41,813 nucleotides of DNA, taken from the NCBI RefSeq assembly GCF_024580735.1, contig NZ_JANIJX010000026.1:1-41813 (forward strand), given 5' to 3'. The translations under genes were made by a program, and so were the position numbers. This stretch comes from Brevibacterium moorei. Its GTDB lineage: Bacteria; Actinomycetota; Actinomycetes; Actinomycetales; Brevibacteriaceae. The notes under the pieces were generated by a model. That model had not been told where the DNA came from and searched no databases. It saw only the letters and a program-made list of their open reading frames with translations. This document shows positions 1-8,579 of this stretch, one piece after another (position 1 is the stretch's first letter; each line of letters opens with the position of its first letter).

Positions 1-144
1 CGTCCGGTCGGGACACTCGATGATTCCCTGGTGGGTGGACAGATCACGGCAAAGGCACACACTGTGGTGGCCAGTCAGTGCCTGGGTCACACCCTGGATG
101 GAAACCATCCCTACAAGTATCAACGTCCGTGCTATCTGTTAGCG
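1..144 (+). CDS. possible C-terminal end of a gene entering from the left
   Basis: The first frame is open from base 1 to a TGA at 142-144 and would encode 47 residues ending in GHTLDGNHPYKYQRPCYLLA. I do not recognise the product. The tail looks protein-like, but a second frame is also open to base 135 and the third-position G/C bias is weaker than in neighbouring genes, so this may be non-coding leader DNA of the dehydratase gene. Nothing else is visible before the dehydratase start. Confidence 0.22.
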
Positions 145-198
145 TGATTCTCATTACTCACGATGACCAGCCTGTCATGGAAGGGCGATGATTTCAGC

Positions 199-2079
199 AT
201 GGACACCGGCGACGCGCAAAGACGCGCAGACGCACCAACCGGCACGGATGAGCGCACGGGGATCACGGAGGCGGACCTGCACAGGCGCAATCCGAAGCTG
301 CGGCTGCGCAGTCAGGAATGGTTCGACAATCCGGACGATCCGAACTCGACCATCACCTCGCTGGAGCGCTATCTGAACTACGGGCTGTCGGCCGACGAAC
401 TGCAAAGCGGCAAGCCGATCATCGGCATCGCGCAGTCCGGCAGCGATCTCAGCCCCTGCAACCGCCACCACCTGGACCTGGCCAAGCGCGTGCGGGAGGG
501 CATCAGGGAGGCCGGCGGCATCTGCTTCGAGTTCCCCGTCCACCCGATCCAGGAAACGGGCCGGCGCCCCACCGCGGCGCTCGACCGGAATCTGGCCTAT
601 CTGGGCCTGGTGGAGACCCTGCACGGCTATCCGATCGACGGCGTGGTGCTGACCACCGGCTGCGATAAGACCACGCCCTCGCAGCTGATGGCGGCCGCGA
701 CCATGAACATCCCGGCGATCGTGCTCTCCGGCGGGCCCATGCTCAACGGCTGGCACAAGGGCCGGCGGATGGGCTCTGGCACGATCCTGTGGGAGGCCAG
801 GGCGCAGTACGCCGCCGGCCAGATCTCCAAGGCGGAATACCAGACGATGGTGACGTCCTCGGCGCCCTCGATCGGGCACTGCAATACGATGGGCACCGCC
901 TCGACGATGAACGCGGTGGCCGAGGCCCTTGGCATGAGCCTGCCGGGGTGTTCGGCGATTCCCGCGCCCTACCAGCAGCGGCCCACGATCGCCTATGAGA
1001 CGGGCAAGCGGATCGTGGAGATGGTGCTGGCGGACCGGAAGCCATCGGACATCATGACGCGCGAGGCCTTCATCAACGCCATCCGCGTGACCAGTGCGAT
1101 CGGCGGGTCGACGAACGCCCCCTGGCATCTGATCGCGATCGCCAAGCACGTGGGCGTGGATCTGACGCTCGAGGACTGGCAGCACTACGGGCGCGACATC
1201 CCCTGCATCGTCGACATGCAGCCGGCGGGGCGCTTCCTGGGCGAGGAGTTCTTCCGCGCCGGCGGCGTGCCGGCCGTGGTCAATGAACTCATGGCCGCGG
1301 GCCTGATCCACGAGGACGCACCCACGGTCAACGGCCAGAGCATCGGCCAGAATTGCCGGGATGCGCAGGTGATCGACCGCGAGGTCATCCGCACGGTGGC
1401 CGACCCGCTGGTGCCCGCGGCCGGTTTCCAGGTGATGACGGGCAATATGTTCGACAATGCGGTGATGAAACTGTCCGTCGCCTCGGAGGAATTCACCCAG
1501 CGCTATCTGCGCAATCCGGACGATCCCGATGCCTTCGAGGGCAGTGCCGTGGTCTTCGACGGGCCAGAGGACTACGAGGCCCGGATCGACGATGAGGACC
1601 TTGACATCGACGAGCACTCGATCCTCATCATGCGCGGCACGGGCGCGATCGGCTATCCGGGCGCGGCCGAGGTCGTCAACATGCATCCGCCGGCCCGGCT
1701 CATCAACGCCGGTATCAATGTACTGCCGTGCATCGGCGACGGCCGGCAGTCGGGGACTTCGGCCTCGCCGTCGATCCTGAACTGTTCGCCCGAGGCCGCG
1801 GCCCCCGGGGCGACTCTGGCCGTGGTCCGCACGGGCGACCGGCTGCGCGTGGATGTGGGCGCCGGCCGGGTCGACCTGCTGGTCGACGCCGCCGAACTAC
1901 GCGAGCGCAAGGTCCTACTCGATGCCGCCGGCGGATACTCCTATCCGGCCAGCCAGACCCCATGGCAGGAGATCCAGCGTTCCATGGTGTCCCAGTTGGG
2001 TGATGGAATGGTCTTGGAGCCGGCGGTGAAGTACCAGCGGCTGGCTCAGACAGGGCCGGTCCCACGGCAGAACCACTGA
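199..2079 (+). CDS. IlvD/Edd family dehydratase (probable sugar-acid dehydratase)
   Basis: Predicted cytoplasmic Fe-S dehydratase of 626 aa that would remove water from a sugar acid (aldonate type) or dihydroxy acid to give a 2-keto-3-deoxy acid. Family signatures are GSDLSPCNRHH (Cys87), TTGCDKTTPSQ (Cys155, Lys157) and GHCNTMGTASTMNA (Cys228), giving the three cluster cysteines, and GDGRQSGTSASPSILN near the C-terminus. The GSDLSPCNRHHLDLA form and the length resemble the arabinonate/xylonate dehydratase branch more than biosynthetic IlvD. The ATG at 199 is preferred: a GGAAGGG lies at 179-185, although 13 nt away; an in-frame ATG at 163 lacks any SD. It is followed 72 nt later by a class V aminotransferase. 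The exact substrate is not visible; L-fuconate is possible given the fucosidase nearby, but that is inference. Confidence 0.9.
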   Translation: MDTGDAQRRADAPTGTDERTGITEADLHRRNPKLRLRSQEWFDNPDDPNSTITSLERYLNYGLSADELQSGKPIIGIAQSGSDLSPCNRHHLDLAKRVREGIREAGGICFEFPVHPIQETGRRPTAALDRNLAYLGLVETLHGYPIDGVVLTTGCDKTTPSQLMAAATMNIPAIVLSGGPMLNGWHKGRRMGSGTILWEARAQYAAGQISKAEYQTMVTSSAPSIGHCNTMGTASTMNAVAEALGMSLPGCSAIPAPYQQRPTIAYETGKRIVEMVLADRKPSDIMTREAFINAIRVTSAIGGSTNAPWHLIAIAKHVGVDLTLEDWQHYGRDIPCIVDMQPAGRFLGEEFFRAGGVPAVVNELMAAGLIHEDAPTVNGQSIGQNCRDAQVIDREVIRTVADPLVPAAGFQVMTGNMFDNAVMKLSVASEEFTQRYLRNPDDPDAFEGSAVVFDGPEDYEARIDDEDLDIDEHSILIMRGTGAIGYPGAAEVVNMHPPARLINAGINVLPCIGDGRQSGTSASPSILNCSPEAAAPGATLAVVRTGDRLRVDVGAGRVDLLVDAAELRERKVLLDAAGGYSYPASQTPWQEIQRSMVSQLGDGMVLEPAVKYQRLAQTGPVPRQNH

Positions 2080-2151
2080 GTCCGAAACGGCCCCGGGCAC
2101 ACCGGTCCGAGTACGCGCACGTCCTTAGAGCAGTCCACGAAGGTAGAGGAA

Positions 2152-3333
2152 ATGACAGACAACGCACCAGCACAGCCCACCCGCCTGCCGCACGATGATG
2201 TGGATCCGGGCGGTCTACTGGAGTATTCGGTGGTGTTCACCGATCGCTCGCTCAACCACATGTCCAAGCGCTTCACCGGCGTCATGCAGGACATCATCCG
2301 GATCCTGAAGTCCGCCTATGACGCGGATGCCGCGGCGATCGTACCCGGTGGCGGCAGCTATGCGATGGAGGCCGTTGCCCGACAGCTGATGACGGACAAG
2401 AAGGTGCTGATCCAGCGCAATGGGTTGTTCTCCTTCCGCTGGAGCCAGATCCTGGAAGCCGGGAAGATCGCCGCTGCGACCGAGGTCCTCAAGGCCGCCC
2501 CGGTGTCCGATGACCCACACGCAGGCTGGGCGCCCACCCCGGTCGACCAGGTCGTCGCCGCGATCGAGGCCGGCCGCCCCGACGTCGTGATCGCCACGCA
2601 TGTGGAAACCGCTGCGGGCATCATCCTGCCCGATGACTACATCCGCGCATTGGCCCAGGCGGCCCACGCGGCGGGTGGCCTGTTCGTGCTGGACTGTGTG
2701 GCATCGGGTGCCACGTGGGCCTCGATGCGCGAACTGGGCGTGGACGTGCTCATCAGCGCGCCGCAGAAGGGCTGGTCCGGTTCGCCCTGCGCCGGCTACG
2801 TCATGCTCAGTGAGGCAGGGCGCGCTGCCGTGGAATCAAGCGAGTCGAGCAGCTTCGCCATCGATCTGAAGAAGTGGCTGTCGATCGCCGACTCCTATGT
2901 CTCCGGTGGCACGCCGTACCATGCGACGATGCCCACGGATTCTCTGGCGCACAATGCCGAACTCATGCTGGAGGCCGAGCGCTTCGGCCTGGACAAGCTC
3001 GCCGCGGCGCAGGCGGAGCTGGGCGAACGGGTGCGCGGCGTGTGCAAGGCGCGCGGGATCGATTCCGTCGCGGCCGATGACTTCGCGGCTCCCAGCGTGG
3101 TCGTCGCCTATGCTTCGGGCCTGCCGGTGGACGCTGCCGAGGTCCAGTCCGGTGCGGCGTTCAAGAAGGTGGGTCTGCAGATCGCCTCGGGCGTGCCGCT
3201 GCAGTGCGATGAGGGGCCCGACTTCGCCAGCTTCCGGCTGGGCCTGTTCGGCCTGGACAAGCTGGGCGACGTCGACGGCACCGTCCGCCGCCTGGAGGAC
3301 GCGCTGGACGGCCTGGGACTGACTGCTTCCTGA
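2152..3333 (+). CDS. class V aminotransferase (alanine-glyoxylate/serine-pyruvate type)
   Basis: PLP enzyme of 393 aa in the cytosol, expected to move an amino group between a small amino acid and a 2-oxo acid. The fold-type I pattern is clear: PGGGSYAMEA (about 65-74) for phosphate contacts, LFVLDCVAS with the PLP-pyridine Asp181, and ISAPQKGWSG with the Schiff-base Lys206. The start ATG has GAAGGTAGAGGA just upstream. It sits 72 nt after the dehydratase and before a strong terminator, so the two probably form one transcript. A deoxy keto acid made by the dehydratase, or a product of it, could be the amino acceptor; this is inferred from position only. Amino donor and acceptor cannot be read from the sequence. 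Confidence 0.88.
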   Translation: MTDNAPAQPTRLPHDDVDPGGLLEYSVVFTDRSLNHMSKRFTGVMQDIIRILKSAYDADAAAIVPGGGSYAMEAVARQLMTDKKVLIQRNGLFSFRWSQILEAGKIAAATEVLKAAPVSDDPHAGWAPTPVDQVVAAIEAGRPDVVIATHVETAAGIILPDDYIRALAQAAHAAGGLFVLDCVASGATWASMRELGVDVLISAPQKGWSGSPCAGYVMLSEAGRAAVESSESSSFAIDLKKWLSIADSYVSGGTPYHATMPTDSLAHNAELMLEAERFGLDKLAAAQAELGERVRGVCKARGIDSVAADDFAAPSVVVAYASGLPVDAAEVQSGAAFKKVGLQIASGVPLQCDEGPDFASFRLGLFGLDKLGDVDGTVRRLEDALDGLGLTAS

Positions 3334-3343
3334 CCCCACTCCC

Positions 3344-3407
3344 AAACACGTCGTTCCCCCGGAAACACACTGCTATAGAAGCGTGTCTCCGGGGGAACGA
3401 CGTGTTT
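3344..3407. terminator. bidirectional terminator between convergent genes
   Basis: Perfect 20-bp inverted repeat, arms 3344-3363 and 3388-3407, with a 24-nt loop that can pair further (ACAC with GTGT). Runs of A precede the left arm and T follow the right arm, so it can end transcripts on both strands: the aminotransferase (+) and the antiporter gene (-). Confidence 0.85.
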
Positions 3408-3424
3408 TCATGGCTGCAGCAGGC

Positions 3425-4969
3425 TTAGCTGCGCGCCAGCACCTTCTGGTACTCCTCCCAGTCATCGCTCTTCTCAGTGATCTTGGAGACGAACCAGCCG
3501 GTGAAGCCCCAGAGCAGGGCGAAGAACACGCCGGAATAACACAGGATCGCCCACGGCGCGTACTGCAGGGTCGGCACACCCAGGGCGGACGCCATGTACA
3601 CACCGGCCAGGGTCCACGGGATGATCGGCTCGACCACCGTGACCGAATCCTCCATGGTCCGTCCCAGGTTCCTGGCCTCCAGACCCCGCTTGATGTACTC
3701 CTGGCGCAGCATCCCGCCCAGGATCAGGAAGGACACGGTGGAGGTCCCGGTCGCCGCGATCAGCACGATCCCGCCGATCACCGTGACCAGGATGAGCTGG
3801 CCGTTGGTGTGCACGATCTTCATGAGCGCCGCCATCACCACGTCCAGGGCCCCGGAAACGGTCAGGGCCGCGACGAACCCGAAGGCACAGACGACGACCA
3901 TGAAGATATTCGTCATCGACTCCATTCCGCCGCGCTCCAACAGGGTGGGGATCGCCTCGACCAGCTTCGAGGTGTCCACCGAGGTGTTGCCCGATGAGGC
4001 GAACATGTCCAGCGTGAATCCGGACATCAGGGCCTCGATCGTGTCCTGCAGCTTGAAGCCCTGCACCGTCACCGCCAGCACTGCGGCGGATGCGGCCGAG
4101 ACCAGCATGACCGGCACCGTTGGCAGGCGCATGACGGAGCCGACCACGATGATCGCCACGGGCACCAGCAGCAACAGCGCCACCGGCATGCTCATATGGA
4201 ACAGGCCCTGCAGCTGACCCAGGAATTCGCCCATGTCCCCGGCGTTCGCCGGTGCGTTGCCGGCCGACCAGAAGCCCGCGATCGTGTAGACGATGATGCA
4301 CACGATGGCGCCGGGGCCGGTGGTCAGCATCAGGTGCTGGATGTGCTTGTACAGGTTGACCCCCGCGGCGACCGCGGACAGGTTGGTGCTGTCGGACAGC
4401 GGCGACATCTTATCGCCGAAGTACGCGCCGGATACCAGGGCTCCGGCCACGGCCGGCAGCGGCGCGCCCATCGCCACGGCCACGCCCATGAAGGCGGCGC
4501 CCACCGTGCCGACGGAACCCCAGGAGGTGCCGGTTGCCACCGACAGGATGAGCGTGACCAGGAAGGCGGTGACGATGATGAACTTGGGGCTGATGACGGT
4601 GATACCGAAGTAGACCAGCAGCGGGATCGTGCCGCTGACCACCCAGGACCCGATTACCACGCCCACGCACAGGACGATGAGGATCGCGGGGAAGGCCTTG
4701 GAGAACTTCACCACCCATTCGTCCTGGATCTCCTGCCATTTGTGCCCCAGGCACAGGGCCAGGACCGTGGCGTAGGCCGCCGCTATCAGCAGCAGCACCT
4801 CGACCCGCAGGTCCAACCAGACCACGCCGCCGACGATCACCGCGAACATGACGAGCAGCGGGGACAGCGCGAGCAGCAGCCCCGGCGTCTTGACTGTGCG
4901 TGCGGCGTCCTGCCCCGGTTCCGGCTGAGGGCCCGGCGCGGCGTCCACTTGGTTAGGCTTCCCCGTCAT
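3425..4969 (-). CDS. NhaC-family Na+/H+ antiporter-type transporter
   Basis: Integral membrane protein of 514 aa with about 11-12 hydrophobic segments after a polar 30-residue N-terminus. The motifs GTSWGSVGTVGAA and GAYFGDKMSPLSDSTN are characteristic of the NhaC family (ion transporter superfamily), whose members exchange Na+ for H+ or for organic anions (malate-lactate antiporter MleN). Its ATG overlaps the TGA of the upstream fucosidase gene (ATGA at 4966-4969), so the two are translationally coupled. This suggests a transport role tied to fucoside use, perhaps ion balance or uptake/export of a metabolite, but the substrate is not evident from sequence. The gene ends at a shared bidirectional terminator. 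Confidence 0.88.
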   Translation of the reverse strand: MTGKPNQVDAAPGPQPEPGQDAARTVKTPGLLLALSPLLVMFAVIVGGVVWLDLRVEVLLLIAAAYATVLALCLGHKWQEIQDEWVVKFSKAFPAILIVLCVGVVIGSWVVSGTIPLLVYFGITVISPKFIIVTAFLVTLILSVATGTSWGSVGTVGAAFMGVAVAMGAPLPAVAGALVSGAYFGDKMSPLSDSTNLSAVAAGVNLYKHIQHLMLTTGPGAIVCIIVYTIAGFWSAGNAPANAGDMGEFLGQLQGLFHMSMPVALLLLVPVAIIVVGSVMRLPTVPVMLVSAASAAVLAVTVQGFKLQDTIEALMSGFTLDMFASSGNTSVDTSKLVEAIPTLLERGGMESMTNIFMVVVCAFGFVAALTVSGALDVVMAALMKIVHTNGQLILVTVIGGIVLIAATGTSTVSFLILGGMLRQEYIKRGLEARNLGRTMEDSVTVVEPIIPWTLAGVYMASALGVPTLQYAPWAILCYSGVFFALLWGFTGWFVSKITEKSDDWEEYQKVLARS

Positions 4970-6429
4970 GCTTCATCCACCTCCAGTTCGATTACCAGCG
5001 GCATCGGCTCGCTGGCCGAGGCCGTCCACCGGGCGGCGGGGCTCAGCCGGATGGTCACGCTGCCCTTCTCCCCCGTCGCCTGGTCGACCCGCACGTCGAG
5101 CAGTTGCTGCGCGGCATCCGGTTCGGCTCCCAGCAGTTTCCAGCCGGTGACCGAGGTCCCCGGCTCCACCGTCAGCGCGACCTCGGCCGGCCGGCCGGGC
5201 ACAATTGCATAGCGGTTGCCGGCCGCTGCGGTGACGAAGACCTCTCCCCGGGCCGAGGCCTCGGCCCCGGCACCCTCGACACCCGTCCCGGGTGCCGCGT
5301 GAACGTCTGGGCTCGGCTGCGAATCGTAGATCGCGGCCCCGGCCGTCTCCAACCAGGCGCCCAGCTGGAGCAGCCGTTCCTGCTGGACGTTGTCGATCCG
5401 GCCGTCGGCTGTGGGGCCCACATTGAGCAGGAAATTGCCGCCGCCGGCCACAGTGCGCGCCAGCATCGTCGCCAGCTCCGCGGCACAGGCGTAGTCTTCG
5501 ATGTTCTCCGCGCGGTTGAAGCCGTAGGAGCCGCCGATCCCGCGGGACTCCTCCCAGGGGTGGGTCTGCCCGAAGCCCTCGACATCCTGGTACTCGGTGG
5601 AGTAGATGTCGCCGTGGATACCGGGCATGCCCACGTGGATACGGTCGTTGACGACGACCTCGTCCTTATTGGGCGCCTGCGTGTAGAGCCAGGTGAGCAT
5701 CCTGCGGGTGTCGGTGTATTCCTCCGGGAAGTCCCATTCTCCGCCGTCGGTGTAGATGACAGAGGGTGCGTAGCGCTCATTGAACTCGACCCACTGCTGG
5801 TGCAGGATCTCACGCGGGTAGTCGGCCTCGGGAATACCGTAGCGCTCGGCGTCGGCCTTGGGGATGAAGTGCTCGCCATTCATCCGGTGCGAGGTGTTCG
5901 TCTCCCATTCGGGGATCGAATAGTACAGCCCCATCTTCAGGCCCGCCTCGCGCACCGCCTCACTCAGATCACCCACCAGATCCCGCTTGGGGCCGATGGC
6001 GCCGGCGTTCCATTCGGTCTTGTGCCGGTTAGCGGTGGGCCACAGGCAGAAGCCGTCGTGGTGCTTCGAGGTCAGCACCACATAACGGGCGCCGGCCCGG
6101 CGGAAGAGCTCCGCCCAGGAATGTGGGTCGAACAGTTCGGCGCCGAAGCCCTCGGCCAGATCGTGATAGTCCCGGCCGGGGAACATGGCGTCGTGGAAGC
6201 CCGTGTCCGCATTTCGGTACTTGCCGTAGACGCTGGCGTAGTACCACTCGGCGTAGGACCCGAACTGTTCATTCTTCAGCGTCCGCCAGGCCGGCACGGA
6301 GAATACGCCCCAGTGGATGAAGATGCCGAACTTCGCCCCTGGATACCAGCCGGGCAGCGGGCGGGCATCGATGTCGGCCCAGCTCTGCGGCAGTACCGCG
6401 TCGAAACCGGCCAAGTTGTCGTCGGTCAT
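4966..6429 (-). CDS. GH29 alpha-L-fucosidase, cytoplasmic
   Basis: Retaining glycosidase of 487 aa predicted to release L-fucose from fucosylated saccharides. GH29 features: KFGIFIHWGVFSVPAW (33-48), TSKHHDGFCLWPT (120-132), GLYYSIPEWE (167-176) and VIYTDGGEWDFP with nucleophile Asp228. A small beta-rich C-terminal domain follows from about 390. There is no signal peptide, so it should act on imported oligosaccharides or glycosides. The start ATG at 6429 has GGGGAG three nt upstream of it. An Ala/Gly-rich loop around 375-390 is encoded by DNA that holds an 18-bp perfect palindrome. It heads a two-gene operon with the NhaC-type transporter, divergent from a GntR regulator that probably controls it. 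Confidence 0.93.
   Translation of the reverse strand: MTDDNLAGFDAVLPQSWADIDARPLPGWYPGAKFGIFIHWGVFSVPAWRTLKNEQFGSYAEWYYASVYGKYRNADTGFHDAMFPGRDYHDLAEGFGAELFDPHSWAELFRRAGARYVVLTSKHHDGFCLWPTANRHKTEWNAGAIGPKRDLVGDLSEAVREAGLKMGLYYSIPEWETNTSHRMNGEHFIPKADAERYGIPEADYPREILHQQWVEFNERYAPSVIYTDGGEWDFPEEYTDTRRMLTWLYTQAPNKDEVVVNDRIHVGMPGIHGDIYSTEYQDVEGFGQTHPWEESRGIGGSYGFNRAENIEDYACAAELATMLARTVAGGGNFLLNVGPTADGRIDNVQQERLLQLGAWLETAGAAIYDSQPSPDVHAAPGTGVEGAGAEASARGEVFVTAAAGNRYAIVPGRPAEVALTVEPGTSVTGWKLLGAEPDAAQQLLDVRVDQATGEKGSVTIRLSPAARWTASASEPMPLVIELEVDEA
5250..5267. repeat. 18-bp palindrome in fucosidase linker (copy 1)
   Basis: Perfect palindrome with the core GGCCGAGGCCTCGGCC. The same 16-bp core occurs at 18704-18719 inside the D-aminoacylase gene. 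Both lie in Ala/Gly-rich loop-coding stretches. Confidence 0.6.
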
Positions 6430-6598
6430 TAACTCCCCAATACATCCTATGTCTCTGTTAGGTACACCACGGAAAACTACGCCAGTGTGAGGGTTATCGC
6501 AAATTGATCGTTCGAATTCATCTGATGACTCACCGGAATATGCTGGTTCAGTCCCCCATTCCGGCGAGCACAGAGCCGATCAAAGGTAACCTTGAAGT
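6430..6598. promoter_or_regulatory. divergent promoter region, fucosidase operon / GntR gene
   Basis: 169-bp intergenic region between two divergent starts. It contains AAGGTAACCTT (6583-6593), a near-perfect dyad 5 nt before the GntR start, and the inverted repeat CCGGAAT/ATTCCGG (6533-6539 and 6558-6564). Either could be the operator for the adjacent GntR protein. No confident -35/-10 pair was identified. Confidence 0.4.
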
Positions 6599-7279
6599 AT
6601 GACCCAGTCATCCCCCGTCATCGACTACTTCCGCTCGGAGATCTCCCTGGGCAGACTGTCTCCCGGGCAGAAGCTGCCGGCCGAACCGCGCCTGTGCGAA
6701 CAGCTGAGTGTGTCCCGTGGCGTGCTACGCGAGGCCCTGCGCGAACTCCAGGGGTACGGGCTGATCGAGGTCAAACACGGTTCCGGTACCTATGTGTCGA
6801 GCCTGCAGCCCAGTGAGCTGCTCAAGGGCCTGGCCTTCACCGTCGACGTCGTGCCGCTGGACGGGCTGATCGAGTTGTTGGAGATCCGCAAGGCGCTCGA
6901 GGCGCAGGCCGCAGCCCAGGCGGCCACACTGGCCGATGAGGAGCTCGTGTTCCGGCTGCGCGGCCTGTTGGCCGAAATGGAGGTCCCCGCGAGCGCGGAC
7001 AGGGAACACAAGCAGGATCTGGACGAGGAGTTCCACGCGCTCATCTGCGATGCCGCGGGAAACAAATCGGCCGCGACGATCGCCCAGGTGATCCGGTCGC
7101 GCAGCCGCCACTACAACATGATCGCGAATGCCGATGCCGCATTGGAGAGCCTGATCGGGCACCGCGCGATCGTGCGCGCGATCGTCGAGCACGATGCGCT
7201 GGGCGCGATGTCGGCCATGCACAGTCATGTCGATTCGACATCGCTGTGGCTGCGCACGATCAAGCCCGAACCGAACTGA
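6599..7279 (+). CDS. GntR-family transcriptional regulator (FadR subfamily)
   Basis: DNA-binding regulator of 226 aa. The N-terminal winged HTH (about 5-70) includes SPGQKLPAEPRLCEQL, SVSRGVLREALRELQ and HGSGTYV. The C-terminal FCD domain (about 80-215) is helical and carries likely metal-binding residues in DEEFHALICDAAGN and HRAIVRAIVEHD plus MHSHV. Such proteins usually repress neighbouring catabolic genes and release DNA when a carboxylate ligand binds. It is divergent from the fucosidase-antiporter operon and immediately upstream of the cyclase gene, so it may control both. Oddity: its TGA is followed in the same frame, without any further stop, by the coding sequence of the cyclase. Confidence 0.88.
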   Translation: MTQSSPVIDYFRSEISLGRLSPGQKLPAEPRLCEQLSVSRGVLREALRELQGYGLIEVKHGSGTYVSSLQPSELLKGLAFTVDVVPLDGLIELLEIRKALEAQAAAQAATLADEELVFRLRGLLAEMEVPASADREHKQDLDEEFHALICDAAGNKSAATIAQVIRSRSRHYNMIANADAALESLIGHRAIVRAIVEHDALGAMSAMHSHVDSTSLWLRTIKPEPN

Positions 7280-8044
7280 TCGGAACCACTCCGGACGAAC
7301 GCCAACGGCCGCGCGGCCCGCGACGCCGCCTTCGCGAACTTCACCCACGGTTTCCACCTAGTCGACCTGACCGAGGCCCTTGGTCCGGATTCCGTCATCT
7401 GGCCCGGCGCGCCGGCCGTGGAATTCACCGACGCCGTCCACCATGACACCGACGGCTACCATGCCCGCCTGGTGACCACGTTCGAACATGCGGGCACCCA
7501 CTTCGATGCACCGGAGCACTTCGTCCCAGGCGGGGCGGACACCTCGACCATCGGCATCGACGAACTGGTCCTGGCCGCTGCAGTCATCGACATCCGCGAC
7601 AAGGCCGAGGAGAACCCGAACGCCATCGTCGAACCCGCCGACATCGCCGCCTTCGAGGAAGCCAACGGCCCGATCCAGCCCGGCACCGCCGTCCTGATCG
7701 AATCCGGGTGGGCCAGGCACAATGCGGACAAACTCAAGTACGCGGGATCGGAGACCACCGATGATCTGAAGTTCCCCGGCTTCGGCATCGAGGCCTCCCG
7801 GATCCTGGTGGAGCGGGGCGTCGTGGGCCTGGGCGTCGACACACTGGGGATCGACCCCGGCGATATGCCGCACTTCCCCGTGCACCGCGAGGTCACCCAC
7901 CCGGCCGGGCTGTGGCATCTGGAGAACCTGATCAACGTCGACCAGCTGCCGGCCACCGGTGCCGTCATCGCGGTGGGAGTGCCGCGAATCGTCGGCGGCA
8001 CCGACTTCCCGACCCGTGTCTTCGCCTTCGTGCCCAACAGCTGA
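7280..8044 (+). CDS. cyclase-family metal-dependent hydrolase (kynurenine formamidase-like), start codon missing
   Basis: Belongs to the cyclase/kynurenine formamidase fold, which hydrolyses amide, formamide or lactone bonds with a Mn/Zn site. The metal motif HxGTHxDxPxH is intact (HAGTHFDAPEHF). The usual N-terminal strand, HLVDLTEALGP then VIWPG, is encoded from about 7355, yet between the GntR stop (7277-7279) and the GTG at 7418 there is no ATG, GTG or TTG in this frame. Starting at GTG 7418 would give 208 aa lacking the first strand. The 46 codons at 7280-7417 show coding-like composition and family sequence, so the true product may begin at a non-standard codon, arise by readthrough of the TGA, or the gene may be damaged. 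It is followed by an AhpD-like gene. Confidence 0.75.
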   Translation, partial: SEPLRTNANGRAARDAAFANFTHGFHLVDLTEALGPDSVIWPGAPAVEFTDAVHHDTDGYHARLVTTFEHAGTHFDAPEHFVPGGADTSTIGIDELVLAAAVIDIRDKAEENPNAIVEPADIAAFEEANGPIQPGTAVLIESGWARHNADKLKYAGSETTDDLKFPGFGIEASRILVERGVVGLGVDTLGIDPGDMPHFPVHREVTHPAGLWHLENLINVDQLPATGAVIAVGVPRIVGGTDFPTRVFAFVPNS

Positions 8045-8137
8045 AGCGCCCGGCCCCAGCCGCCGGACTGCAGTACCGTTGGACTGGGCCGCACTTTGGA
8101 CCCGACTACCCATTCCCGTGTGACGAAGGAGCCCTCG

Positions 8138-8545
8138 ATGGAACAGTATTCACCCATTCTCCCGCTGCTCGACGATGCCGACCTTGACCCGCGCGCCAGG
8201 GCCGTCTTCGACGATATCCGTGCTACCCGCAACACCGACTTCATCAACAACTTCTGGCGCGTCTTGGCCAACGACCCGGCGAACCTGGAGCGCACCTGGG
8301 GCGAACTCAAGGAGCTCATGGGCCCCGGCACCAGCCTCGACCCCCTGGTCAAGGAACTGATCTACGTCGCGGTCTCCAGCACGAACAACTGCACCTACTG
8401 CGTCCGGTCCCATACCGCCGCCGCCCAGTCCAAGGGCGCGACGAACGAACAGCTCGCAGAACTCCAGGCGATCGTCGCGGCCGCGAACAAGACGAACCGT
8501 TTGGCGATCGGCCTGCAGGTGCCCGTCGACGAGGCCTTCTGCTGA
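8138..8545 (+). CDS. carboxymuconolactone decarboxylase / AhpD-like protein
   Basis: Small all-helical protein of 135 aa. The AhpD-type redox motif CTYCVRSHTAAA (Cys85, Cys88, His92) indicates a peroxidase-like or thiol-relay activity rather than true carboxymuconolactone decarboxylation. The ATG at 8138 is chosen because GAAGGAG lies 6 nt upstream; the longer frame from 8096 has no such site. It lies 93 nt after the cyclase-like gene and converges on the GntR gene of cassette A (35 nt between stops). Its physiological partner is unknown. Confidence 0.85.
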   Translation: MEQYSPILPLLDDADLDPRARAVFDDIRATRNTDFINNFWRVLANDPANLERTWGELKELMGPGTSLDPLVKELIYVAVSSTNNCTYCVRSHTAAAQSKGATNEQLAELQAIVAAANKTNRLAIGLQVPVDEAFC

Positions 8546-8579
8546 GGGAGTCTCGGCGGAGGGAGTCGCTCCGTCCCGG

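Noticed and set aside
175..1686. Long open minus-strand frame opposite the IlvD-type gene
   Set aside because: It mirrors the codon structure of a real GC-rich gene, gives His/Arg/Gly-rich low-complexity sequence and has no family motif.
8546..8579. Possible hairpin between the AhpD-like and GntR genes
   Set aside because: Only a 5-bp stem (CGGAG/CTCCG) can be formed; within expectation for this composition.
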